Shown: piece after piece, positions 43,894 through 51,401 of the stretch | Layout of the letters: each line of letters starts with the position of its first letter | Position numbering within the stretch: position 1 is the stretch's first letter | From: Gammaproteobacteria bacterium | GTDB taxonomy: Bacteria; Pseudomonadota; Gammaproteobacteria; Burkholderiales; Gallionellaceae | Direction of reading: 5' to 3' | Assembly: GCA_018820925.1 (NCBI GenBank) | Contig: JAHJNJ010000035.1 | Span: forward strand, 45,046 to 109,045 | Length of the DNA stretch: 64,000 nt | Position numbers and translations under genes: made by a program | The notes under the pieces: model-generated | What the model saw: only the letters and a program-made list of their open reading frames with translations | The model's database searches: none | What the model was told of the DNA's origin: nothing

Positions 43894-46800
43894 TCAGGCC
43901 GAGAGTTGCCGCAATTGGGTGTGCAGTTCTTCGGTCTTGCTCGATGGAAAGACGCCCAGTTCGCGCTCGAGCGCTTCACGGCAGCGCTGGTAGACGGCGA
44001 TGCCTGCGGCGGGTTGTTTGAGGCAGGAGTGGCATTGCATCTGCCCCTGATAGAAGCTTTCGGCGAGGGGGTCGATCTCGATGCCCTTTTGGTAGCAGGA
44101 AATCACCTCCGCGCAGTGGGTCTGGGAACACAGGCAGTCGGTGGCCTGGCCGATGATGCGCAGGAATTTGCTTCGCAGGCGCTCGCGCAGGGTCAGCGTC
44201 CAGACTTCTTCGTCCGACTGCAGGAAGGCGCCACCATAGAGTTTGATTGCCTGACCGACGCGTGCGGCGATGTCTCCTTCCGTGCTGGCATTTTCGAGTG
44301 CGCCAAGCAGGCGCTCAAAAGCCCAGGCATCGACCCAGGCATGGCGCGCATCAAGAGAGAGTTTGCCGTCCTGTATCACGAGCGCATCTGCACCGATCAG
44401 TTTGCGCAGCCGGTGCAGGGTGACTTTGAAGCTCTGGTGTGCAAGGTCGCCTTCGGCTTGCGGCCACAGTGCTTCGCACAGTTTCTGGTCGGACACGTCG
44501 CGCCCGCCGAATGCAATGAGGGCCTTGAGCAGGTCGAGAGTTTTTTTCTGCGTCTTGGCCGGTTGAATGTCCGAATCGGCGTTTTTGAGCAGGGTGAAAC
44601 GGCCGAGGGTGTATATCTTCAAGGGCCAGGGCCATGTATCGGTTACCTCAGTTGTGTTTTCCGGCACTAATGAATATTTGCGGATCAGCCGTCTAACGAA
44701 ATCCGGTTGAACATTTCTCTCCAGAGCAAAGGCACAAAGTAAGGCAATAACACCGCGGTCCCATATGACACATAAAGTATAGTTATTTTCAACGCAACAG
44801 GTTAAGGCCCGTCCAAGCTCCTTCTCACAGGCCTCGACATTTCGGAGCCTGTAAAACGCATAGGCACGTTGCAATCTGATCGAATATTCCTGATGCCGAT
44901 TACCCATTGACTTCATGAATTCAAACGCGTCATTCAGTAAAGTGTCGGCTTCAGCGTACTCGTCCACTCGAACCAACTGTCTAGCCAGTTCTATTTGGCA
45001 CAAGGCAATAGGCATTGGAGCAGACGCCTTCTTCGACAACTCTAACGCTCGGCGTGCAGAACTTACCGCCAACAGATCCTCACCGCACAGACTTTGGTAA
45101 TACGCCAGCAGATAAAAGTAATGCGCCTCATCCAAACAACGTACGGCATGCTCAGCGGTTAACCACATATGCATGCTCTCAAGAGAACGCCCCATGTTCG
45201 TTACATCCCCTTGAATACCAGATGCGTAAATCATCTGGGACGCTATCAACGCCCGTAGAAAATAGATGCCTGTCTTCTCGCTCAATTGCAGGGCCGCTGC
45301 CGCTATGTCAAGAGCCATCTCCGGTTCACCAACAATCCAGTAGTAATTACTTGTCAGTGTGCTCGAATGTATCCTGGACAACGGCGTCACCATTTCATTT
45401 TTCATTAGCTGCTCAAACATGACGCTGTAGCGCTGTGTGGCCGCAAAGTCGCCACACCAGAGTCGATAGGTACCCAATAAGGTGATTAACCTGACCTTGA
45501 AATCGATATCAGGTATCTTATCGAGCATATTTTCCAGCGCGACCCAGACTTCACGACACTCAGGACTATTTGGCCGCAGGAACACCAGGGCTCCAAACAG
45601 GGCGTTCATCACCATAAGCTCGCACCGCGGTGAGGGGAAATCGGGATGCCGTTTCCTCAGTGATTCGTAACGTTCCAGCCATGACTCCAGGCTGTGGAAC
45701 TCATCCCACATCAAGGGGTAGGTGTCGGCAACGCCGGTCCAGCTCAAATAGAGACCCGTCGCATCATCTGCTTGCTCGAACAACTCGTACGCCTGCGCAA
45801 AATAGTTGCGCGCCTGCAATGGATTGAAGGGCAATCTGCTTATGCCAAGCCAGTAAACAATCCAGGGCTGGATTTCATACATCGTTTCAGGTATTGCCCC
45901 AAGCCACTGCGCCAATGTTTGGTATTGCCCTTGGGAAACCAGTTTTTCCGCATTACCAAGTACCAGCGCAATCAGATCCTCCATGGCACCGGCATTGGCC
46001 AGCAGATCAACTGCCGCCGCATATTCTCCCTGTAAAACCAGGATGCGTCCCGCACGCTGCCTCAGGTTGCGTAGCTCTTCCGCATTGGATCGTCGCGCCA
46101 ACTCATCGAGCAGATAGTTACGGAAAAGTGGATGGAATTCGTAGCGCATCACCTCGCCGGGAATACGGCTGACGAAGTAATTGCGTCGCACCAGATCCCG
46201 CAGAATCACCTCGGCATGCCCGTTGCCGGTCAACGCTTCGGTTGACTGCACATCCATCACCGGCAACAAGGCACTCTGGGCAAGAAATGTTTGGGTTTCC
46301 GTATCGGCGCGGCTCATGGTTTCGGCTGCGAAGTAATCAAACACCGAGGCGTTGAGCACTGGCTCTGGCACCGCATCATTGGCCCCTTCCAGCAGCAGGA
46401 TCAAACCGGCGATCCATCCATTGACCCGCTTGTTTAACGCTTCAAACTTGTCGCTTGAAGCATTCGTCATCAGTTGCCGACCGACTTCGACTGCTTCGCT
46501 GGCCTGCAACAACATTTCCTCTGCACTGATTTGGGCAATCCTGCGCGAGGCACGCAACGGCGCGAAACGCGCCGGGAGATCAGTCCGGCTGATAAAGATA
46601 ATCCTTACATCTCCCGGTAGCGCCGCAATGATTTGTGGCATTAACTCGTGTAGCGGGGAGAGCGGCGGCAACTCCTGAAAATTATCGAATACCAGAACGC
46701 CTGGTTTGCGCAGACGAGAAAAGAGCTGCTCGAAAAAATTGAGGGTAAAGACCGGTAGTCCGAGCGCATATTCCGGTGTCAGCAGCGGCAGGGTTTCACG

Positions 46801-47088
46801 TTTACGTGGCGCCAGTTTCCCGATTGCCTGGCGCAAATAGGCAAAGAATGCCGCGGGGTCGGCATCGCGTGCATCAACCTGATACCAGAGGGGTTTGATC
46901 TTGCGCGCAGCCAGATAGCTGGCCACCAGGGTGGTCTTGCCTGAGCCCGCCGGTGCGCCGAGCCAGACGACAGGCCTTTGGCAAGCTTCATCCAGTAGCC
47001 GGAACAGCCGCAGACGTGGCACTGCACCATCAGCCCTTGGCGCAGTAAGCTTCGCTGGCAGTACGGTGGCAGATTCCTGCTCTGTCAT
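43894..47088 (-). CDS. STAND ATPase / TPR / SARP-BTAD transcriptional regulator 2
   Basis: Start set at the ATG at 47088 (MTEQESATVLPAKLTAP) with GGGGAAAA before it. The 1064-residue protein has the same order as regulator 1: Walker A GAPAGSGKTT, Walker B VLVFDNF, helical TPR-like middle, winged helix and BTAD. The ATPase is moderately similar to regulator 1 (LFRLLDEACQRPVVWLG against LFRLLDEMRNKPVIWIG). The middle 400 residues are strongly diverged, and the last 240 residues are nearly identical. So both should bind the same DNA but respond to different signals. It is the likely activator of boxes 6 to 9 and possibly of the whole set. Confidence 0.88.
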   Translation of the reverse strand: MTEQESATVLPAKLTAPRADGAVPRLRLFRLLDEACQRPVVWLGAPAGSGKTTLVASYLAARKIKPLWYQVDARDADPAAFFAYLRQAIGKLAPRKRETLPLLTPEYALGLPVFTLNFFEQLFSRLRKPGVLVFDNFQELPPLSPLHELMPQIIAALPGDVRIIFISRTDLPARFAPLRASRRIAQISAEEMLLQASEAVEVGRQLMTNASSDKFEALNKRVNGWIAGLILLLEGANDAVPEPVLNASVFDYFAAETMSRADTETQTFLAQSALLPVMDVQSTEALTGNGHAEVILRDLVRRNYFVSRIPGEVMRYEFHPLFRNYLLDELARRSNAEELRNLRQRAGRILVLQGEYAAAVDLLANAGAMEDLIALVLGNAEKLVSQGQYQTLAQWLGAIPETMYEIQPWIVYWLGISRLPFNPLQARNYFAQAYELFEQADDATGLYLSWTGVADTYPLMWDEFHSLESWLERYESLRKRHPDFPSPRCELMVMNALFGALVFLRPNSPECREVWVALENMLDKIPDIDFKVRLITLLGTYRLWCGDFAATQRYSVMFEQLMKNEMVTPLSRIHSSTLTSNYYWIVGEPEMALDIAAAALQLSEKTGIYFLRALIASQMIYASGIQGDVTNMGRSLESMHMWLTAEHAVRCLDEAHYFYLLAYYQSLCGEDLLAVSSARRALELSKKASAPMPIALCQIELARQLVRVDEYAEADTLLNDAFEFMKSMGNRHQEYSIRLQRAYAFYRLRNVEACEKELGRALTCCVENNYTLCVIWDRGVIALLCAFALERNVQPDFVRRLIRKYSLVPENTTEVTDTWPWPLKIYTLGRFTLLKNADSDIQPAKTQKKTLDLLKALIAFGGRDVSDQKLCEALWPQAEGDLAHQSFKVTLHRLRKLIGADALVIQDGKLSLDARHAWVDAWAFERLLGALENASTEGDIAARVGQAIKLYGGAFLQSDEEVWTLTLRERLRSKFLRIIGQATDCLCSQTHCAEVISCYQKGIEIDPLAESFYQGQMQCHSCLKQPAAGIAVYQRCREALERELGVFPSSKTEELHTQLRQLSA
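43904..44560. repeat. direct repeat: DNA-binding/BTAD part of the regulator gene, copy 2
   Basis: Partner of 33484-34140, same orientation. Conservation drops just upstream of the winged-helix coding part. Confidence 0.8.
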
Positions 47089-47141
47089 TTTTCCCCGCCC
47101 ATAGGCACACCTCTGCTGAAATGTCGTGGTCTGTCGCCGTG

Positions 47142-47273
47142 CTTGCGGCAAGCCTCATCAAGCAGGCGAAACAGCCGCGTGCGCTGCACAACATTCGCAA
47201 GCGCAGGTGCGGCAAGTTTTGCCGGCAACGATCCACGTCGCCCCACTCCATTGGTCACTTTTCTACTATTCAT
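47142..47273 (-). pseudogene. 5' remnant of a third regulator gene
   Basis: From the ATG at 47273 (or a GTG five codons later) the frame reads VTNGVGRRGSLPAKLAAPAL then VVQRTRLFRLLDEACRK. This is the start of the same regulator family (PAKLTAP, RLFRLLDEACQ), and homology stops right there, before Walker A. It is a fragment of about 44 codons lying directly upstream of the regulator 2 leader. It implies that a third regulator once stood here and was lost by deletion or recombination. Confidence 0.75.
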
Positions 47274-47546
47274 GTAATCGTGTTTGTATCGCTCGTCAAT
47301 GAGCTTTGCTCTCATCAGGATTGGCGAATCGGCATCCAAAGCGCGGCCCGATCTCCCGGTAGCAGATTAAGATAAAGCCAAGCAATTCAATTATCACAGA
47401 AAACTTTTCTGCCCCCTCACCGGGGGCAAATACAATTACCCACTGCGCGTCCAGTGTATTGAACATGAGCGCGGCGGTCTAGAGGAAAAACAACGATCTG
47501 GAATATCGAATTTGAGACAATGTGCTGAAAGCGAAATCAATAATGC

Positions 47547-47615
47547 GCGGCCTGCGCGCCGCTGGTGCGCAGCAGTTATTTTGCGGATGAGCAGGCGGAA
47601 CTCGCTGGCGTATAA
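47547..47615 (+). pseudogene. truncated lipA 3' end, copy 2
   Basis: The last 22 codons of a lipA gene and its [25 protein letters not shown]. It is shorter than copy 1 and keeps the Arg of RSSY. It lies at the right edge of the second module, just before the copper-related genes, in the same orientation as the intact lipA. Confidence 0.85.
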
Positions 47616-47630
47616 ATTCCAATTCATAAA

Positions 47631-47655
47631 AAAGGGCGGCTGGAAGCCGCCCTTT
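47631..47655 (-). terminator. intrinsic terminator after the PCuAC-like operon
   Basis: AAAGGGCGGCT and AGCCGCCCTTT pair over 11 bases around a 3-base loop. On the minus strand the stem is followed by a T run (CCCTTTTTTATG), 20 bases after the operon's last stop. Confidence 0.88.
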
Positions 47656-47675
47656 GGTATCAACACTATCGTGCT

Positions 47676-48149
47676 TTACCGATGGTCTTTTACAGTCGGG
47701 TCGTTATAGTGCTTGTAGCTCAACTCCAATGCTTTTACTGCCGCTTCAGTATTGACGGTTTGTTTCTTGCCTGCAACTTCTATGACAAGCGTAACGGGAA
47801 CACGGTCGCCCGCATTCAGCGGCTGGTTCAAACCCACCAAAGTCAGGTACATGCCGCGTGTGCCAAAAATGGTGGTGCTGTGCGCAGGCAGTTTCAAACT
47901 GTCTACCGTTCCTGTCTGCAACTTCTTATGGCGCATCACCACGCTCTGTATTTCACCCGCCGCGGCAACCGGGCTGCTTACCGACAGCAGACGGGCGGCC
48001 TTGGTAACACTCAGATTCATCTGCACCGTGACGGAAGTTTGTCCCGGCACGCTCTCGCGCACCCAGACTTTGTCCACCATTACATCGTTAGCGCCGGCCC
48101 AGGCATTGCCGGCCAGCAACAAACCTGCACAGAATAGTAAGCGCCACAT
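47676..48149 (-). CDS. PCuAC-like periplasmic protein with degenerate copper ligands
   Basis: A 157-residue protein with a signal peptide (LLFCAGLLLAGNAWAG) and the PCuAC beta-sandwich fold: VWVRESVPGQTSVTVQMNL, SPVAAAGEIQSVVM, LPAHSTTIFGTRGMYLTLVGL. In active PCuAC the metal site is built from EIHxM and HLMxxGL; here they read EIQSVV and YLTLVGL, so His and Met ligands are replaced. A role other than delivering Cu(I), or loss of function, is likely. The gene starts nine bases after the end of a canonical PCuAC gene and has its own AGGAGG site. Confidence 0.82.
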   Translation of the reverse strand: MWRLLFCAGLLLAGNAWAGANDVMVDKVWVRESVPGQTSVTVQMNLSVTKAARLLSVSSPVAAAGEIQSVVMRHKKLQTGTVDSLKLPAHSTTIFGTRGMYLTLVGLNQPLNAGDRVPVTLVIEVAGKKQTVNTEAAVKALELSYKHYNDPTVKDHR

Positions 48150-48158
48150 TTTGTCCTC

Positions 48159-48716
48159 CTACTGATGCTGGTGCTCGTGTTGCGGCATCGCGGCTTCGGT
48201 TTGCGTTGCCGGTTGCATTTGCGTTGCCGGTTGCATTTGCATTGCCGGCTGCATTTGCATGTGCATCTGCCCGTCATTGCCGGTTGTATCCAATGGTTTG
48301 ATTGCTGCCAGAATCCTGATGGTCGTTGTTTTACCGTTGGCCAGTTTCACCGTGATTGCAAAAGGCAGTTTGCGGCCCGCCTTGAGCGGATTTTTCAGTC
48401 CGATCAACATCAGGTGATTGCCGTCCGCACCCAGGGTGACGGGCGTCTTGGCGGGCAACGGCAAAGAGTCGATCGCGCGCATCTTCATCACATCGCCTTC
48501 CATGACCATGGTGTGAATTTCTCCGCGCTGTGCCGATCCGCTCATTACACCGACCAGGGTCGCGTCGCTTTTGCTGGTAATGGTCAGTTGCACAGCCGCA
48601 CTGTCCTGCCCCGGTGCGGTGGCGCGCGTCCATGCTTTGGTCACTTTTACTTCATCTGCAAAAGCCGGTGCTGCAGCCATCATTGCCAATAAACCAACGC
48701 ACAAAATTCTCTTCAT
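48159..48716 (-). CDS. PCuAC-type periplasmic copper chaperone with a Met/His-rich tail
   Basis: A 185-residue protein with a signal peptide (LLAMMAAAPAFAD) and a complete PCuAC site: EIHTMVMEGDVMKM and GNHLMLIGLKNPL. These chaperones carry Cu(I) to cytochrome oxidase assembly or to other targets. Behind the domain is an unusual tail rich in Met, Gln and His (MHMQMQ, then three MQPA/TQMQ units, ending HEHQHQ), encoded by an 18-bp tandem repeat. The tail could bind extra copper. A GGAG site precedes the ATG. It is first in a two-gene operon with the degenerate PCuAC and lies next to a copper-type TonB receptor. Confidence 0.88.
   Translation of the reverse strand: MKRILCVGLLAMMAAAPAFADEVKVTKAWTRATAPGQDSAAVQLTITSKSDATLVGVMSGSAQRGEIHTMVMEGDVMKMRAIDSLPLPAKTPVTLGADGNHLMLIGLKNPLKAGRKLPFAITVKLANGKTTTIRILAAIKPLDTTGNDGQMHMQMQPAMQMQPATQMQPATQTEAAMPQHEHQHQ
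48205..48258. repeat. 18-bp tandem repeat inside the PCuAC tail
   Basis: Three units of GTTGCCGGTTGCATTTGC, the last with two changes. In the minus-strand reading frame each unit encodes six residues of the Met/Gln-rich tail. Copy number could vary by slippage. Confidence 0.85.
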
Positions 48717-48861
48717 CTTTGCTCTCCGTCTTGATATTAAAAAAACGTCACTTATTTTGTGTAGCGCACCATTTTAGCCCGATTCGGATAATCAGAAAGC
48801 TCCGTTTACCTTCTTGTTGGAATATCGCCTAGTCTCTTTGTCGAATATCTCCTGCCAAGTT

Positions 48862-48880
48862 GTTGAATCGGATATTCAAC
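48862..48880. promoter_or_regulatory. inverted repeat upstream of the PCuAC operon
   Basis: GTTGAAT-CGGAT-ATTCAAC is a perfect seven-base inverted repeat in the 234-base region between the PCuAC operon and the TonB receptor terminator. It may be an operator; no known factor is assigned. Confidence 0.35.
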
Positions 48881-48900
48881 TTGCCGAGCCAGCCAGAATA

Positions 48901-48935
48901 AACAAAGCCGCCGGAGACTCCGGCGGCTTTGTTGT
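48901..48935 (-). terminator. strong terminator after the TonB receptor gene
   Basis: AACAAAGCCGCCGGAG and CTCCGGCGGCTTTGTT form a 16-base perfect inverted repeat, sixteen bases past the receptor stop. T-rich sequence follows on both strands, so it may act in both directions. Confidence 0.88.
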
Positions 48936-48950
48936 TTTACAACCAGATTA

Positions 48951-51278
48951 TCAGAACTTGTAATTCAGTCCCGTATACAGCGAACGTCCCATGCCCGGAA
49001 CGGCTGTACCCCATTGCGGGTAATTGGGCAGCGCCGGGTTGGTCATGGTTGTACCCTGGCCGGTATAGGCACCTCCGGTCGGCAGATAGTAGAATTTGTC
49101 GAACAGATTCTCCACGCCAAAATCGACGCGAACCTGCTTCCACGAATAACTGCCGCGCAGATGGACCAGGCTATAGCCCGGCGTCTTGATTTCATTGCGC
49201 ATGTCAGAAACATTTTTCTTGGCTTGCACCATCACCAATTCGGCACGGTTGTCCCAGCCCCCCACTTTCTGGGTCAGCGCAAGCTTGCTGTTGAGCGGCA
49301 TGATGTTGTACAGATCGTCCCCGGTATCCAGATTTTTGCCCCTGGTATAGTTGATCAATCCGGTCATGCCCCACGCCCCCCAGCCGCTTTCGGCCAGCGC
49401 CATGTGGCCCGAGAGGTCGATGCCATACAGCCGCGCCGACTGGTTGGCGTATTTGAGTACGCTGAACGCGTTCGTCGCAAGCGTCGTGGCGGGCAGATCG
49501 GTGGTGCCATTCCACTGCACGGCATCGATGTAGTCGCTCACGCGTGTGTAGTAAGGCGTAGCCTTGAATCCCCAACTACTGTCGGCAGCGTGCCAGTCCA
49601 AGGTGACGGACAGGGTGTTGGCTTTTTCCGGCTTCAGGTTGACATCGCCCAGATAGCCGTTGCCGTCGCCGACGAAGTTGTTCATCAGCGCAGCCATCTG
49701 CCAGGTGGACCAGGTGTAGCGCTCGTACACATTGGGGGAGCGAACCTTGTGGGCGAAGCCGAACTCGATGTCCTGGCTTTCGTCGGCGGTGTAACGCGCC
49801 AGCGCGGTCAGGTCCAGGTTGTTGTCGGTTTTGCTGCGGTCGGCGTTGTTGAAGTTTGCCGCATCCCTGATCTGGTTGTTTGCTCCAGTGGCTACCACTG
49901 TCGGAAATGTATCCTGGTTATAGCCGTGCACAACATCGGCATTCATGCTGACTCTTTCGAAGCGCACGCCCACCAGGGACATCCACTGCGGGCTGGAACG
50001 CTTTTCCCACTCGCCGAACAGCGCAGAGCGGTCGCGTTTGCCATTGTTGATGTTCCAGAAAGTATAGGGTTGCATCATGGCGCCGGATGCCGTCCACCAG
50101 TCGTTGAGGGTATATTGCTGAAGCTCGCCGCCTACGCGCAACAGGTCTTGTTCGTTGAGTGAGACATCCGCCTTGACACTGGCGCCCGTGGTCTTGCCTT
50201 GTGTGTACATCGGCATCCCCGCCGCACAGGTAGCGCTGATCGGGCTACACGGAAAACCATTTAATGCAGTCGAACCGCCGGAACCTGTTGGTGGCGCACC
50301 GTTGCCGTACCAGTAGCGTTTGTCGGCGCCAAAATCCATGAAGTGATCCACCGTCTCGTGATATGCGCGCGCCTCCAGCGAACCCCAGTCCTGCTGGCCG
50401 AGGTAACGCAGGTTCAGGCTCTTCTGGTCGTTATTCAGCATGTCCATGCGCTGGTTCGGATAGAGCTGGTAGGGCATGTCCTGCAAGCCGAATTTGGCTT
50501 CAAACAACTGGTTGTCACGCTTGAAAGCGAATCCCAGAGTGTGATTGCGGGTCAGATAAGCGGTGGAACCCACTTCGTCGTACGGCAGGGTGTGCCCGAT
50601 GCGTCCGGTGAAGTCATAGTTTTTGAAATCCCCGCCCGCTTTGTAGTTATCGGCCTTGCTGGTCGCGCCACTATAGCTGACGTTGAATTTCTCCGTGGCA
50701 AAGGTGGCCGCGACATTGGCGCCTTTTGCCTTGTTGTTGCTGCGGTAGAAAGCGCCCACTTCGCCCTTGGCGATACTGCCCTGCCCGGCTGCGGCAAATT
50801 CGGGCGCCTGCGTCTCGACCACGATGGTGCCGCCGATGCTGTCGCCGCCGACGCTCACCGGGGCGATGCCGGCATAGACCTTGATCAAATCGACGTTGCT
50901 CGGGTCAACATAAGAGAGCGGCGGGTTCATGTGGTTGGGGCAGGAAGCGATCAAATCCATGCCATCCAGCTTGGTGCGGATACGGTCGTCGGCCAGACCA
51001 TGGATAACTGGCAGGCTGGATACGCCGCCCGCGCCGTAGAGACTCACGCCAGGCTGCCCGTCCAGCATGCTCGCCGTATCGCTGGTGCTCGCCCGCTTCG
51101 ATGCGATACCTTGCTCCTTGACCGTGCCGACATCCGGCAACGGTTGCAGCTTGTTTGCCTTGACGACAACTTCCGGCATTGTTGCCGCTTCCTGCACCGT
51201 TGCCGTTTCCTCGGCAAATGCGCCGGGCGCAAACGTCAACGCCACAGCCACCGCACTCGCTTTCAGCTTCAAATTCAT
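48951..51278 (-). CDS. oprC: OprC/NosA-type TonB-dependent copper receptor
   Basis: A 775-residue outer-membrane receptor with a signal peptide, a plug domain (PEVVVKANKLQP as the TonB-box side, then VSLYGAGGVSSLPVIHGL) and a 22-strand barrel ending in LYTGLNYKF. The plug carries CPNHM (Cys113, Met117), the CxxxM copper site of OprC. The barrel has VDHFMDFG, matching the HxM half of that site. Neighbours are two PCuAC proteins on the same strand, which supports copper import. A GGGGG-rich ribosome site precedes the ATG. The 123 bases to the divergent regB gene contain a RegA-like palindrome. Confidence 0.88.
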   Translation of the reverse strand: MNLKLKASAVAVALTFAPGAFAEETATVQEAATMPEVVVKANKLQPLPDVGTVKEQGIASKRASTSDTASMLDGQPGVSLYGAGGVSSLPVIHGLADDRIRTKLDGMDLIASCPNHMNPPLSYVDPSNVDLIKVYAGIAPVSVGGDSIGGTIVVETQAPEFAAAGQGSIAKGEVGAFYRSNNKAKGANVAATFATEKFNVSYSGATSKADNYKAGGDFKNYDFTGRIGHTLPYDEVGSTAYLTRNHTLGFAFKRDNQLFEAKFGLQDMPYQLYPNQRMDMLNNDQKSLNLRYLGQQDWGSLEARAYHETVDHFMDFGADKRYWYGNGAPPTGSGGSTALNGFPCSPISATCAAGMPMYTQGKTTGASVKADVSLNEQDLLRVGGELQQYTLNDWWTASGAMMQPYTFWNINNGKRDRSALFGEWEKRSSPQWMSLVGVRFERVSMNADVVHGYNQDTFPTVVATGANNQIRDAANFNNADRSKTDNNLDLTALARYTADESQDIEFGFAHKVRSPNVYERYTWSTWQMAALMNNFVGDGNGYLGDVNLKPEKANTLSVTLDWHAADSSWGFKATPYYTRVSDYIDAVQWNGTTDLPATTLATNAFSVLKYANQSARLYGIDLSGHMALAESGWGAWGMTGLINYTRGKNLDTGDDLYNIMPLNSKLALTQKVGGWDNRAELVMVQAKKNVSDMRNEIKTPGYSLVHLRGSYSWKQVRVDFGVENLFDKFYYLPTGGAYTGQGTTMTNPALPNYPQWGTAVPGMGRSLYTGLNYKF

Positions 51279-51348
51279 TGCAAAATCCCCCTGAGTTGAC
51301 TTATAAAAAACTGTCGCAAATTGTATGAAAATTTATTATCACGGCCCT

Positions 51349-51363
51349 GCGGCATATTGCCGC
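51349..51363. promoter_or_regulatory. possible RegA/PrrA binding palindrome
   Basis: GCGGC-ATATT-GCCGC is a perfect inverted repeat fitting the loose RegA/ActR/PrrA consensus GCGNC-N5-GNCGC. It lies between the copper receptor gene and regBA, 38 bases before regB, so it could serve autoregulation and receptor control. The consensus is weak, so this is tentative. Confidence 0.4.
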
Positions 51364-51401
51364 ACCCCTTGCGCAAGGCGTCTCCGGTAGAATCCGCATT
51401 C

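Noticed and set aside
25078-47615. prophage or conjugative element explanation for the modules
   Set aside because: No integrase, relaxase, replication, capsid or tail gene is visible; only lipoproteins, regulators and small proteins. The lipA fragments suggest integration, but the mechanism is unknown.
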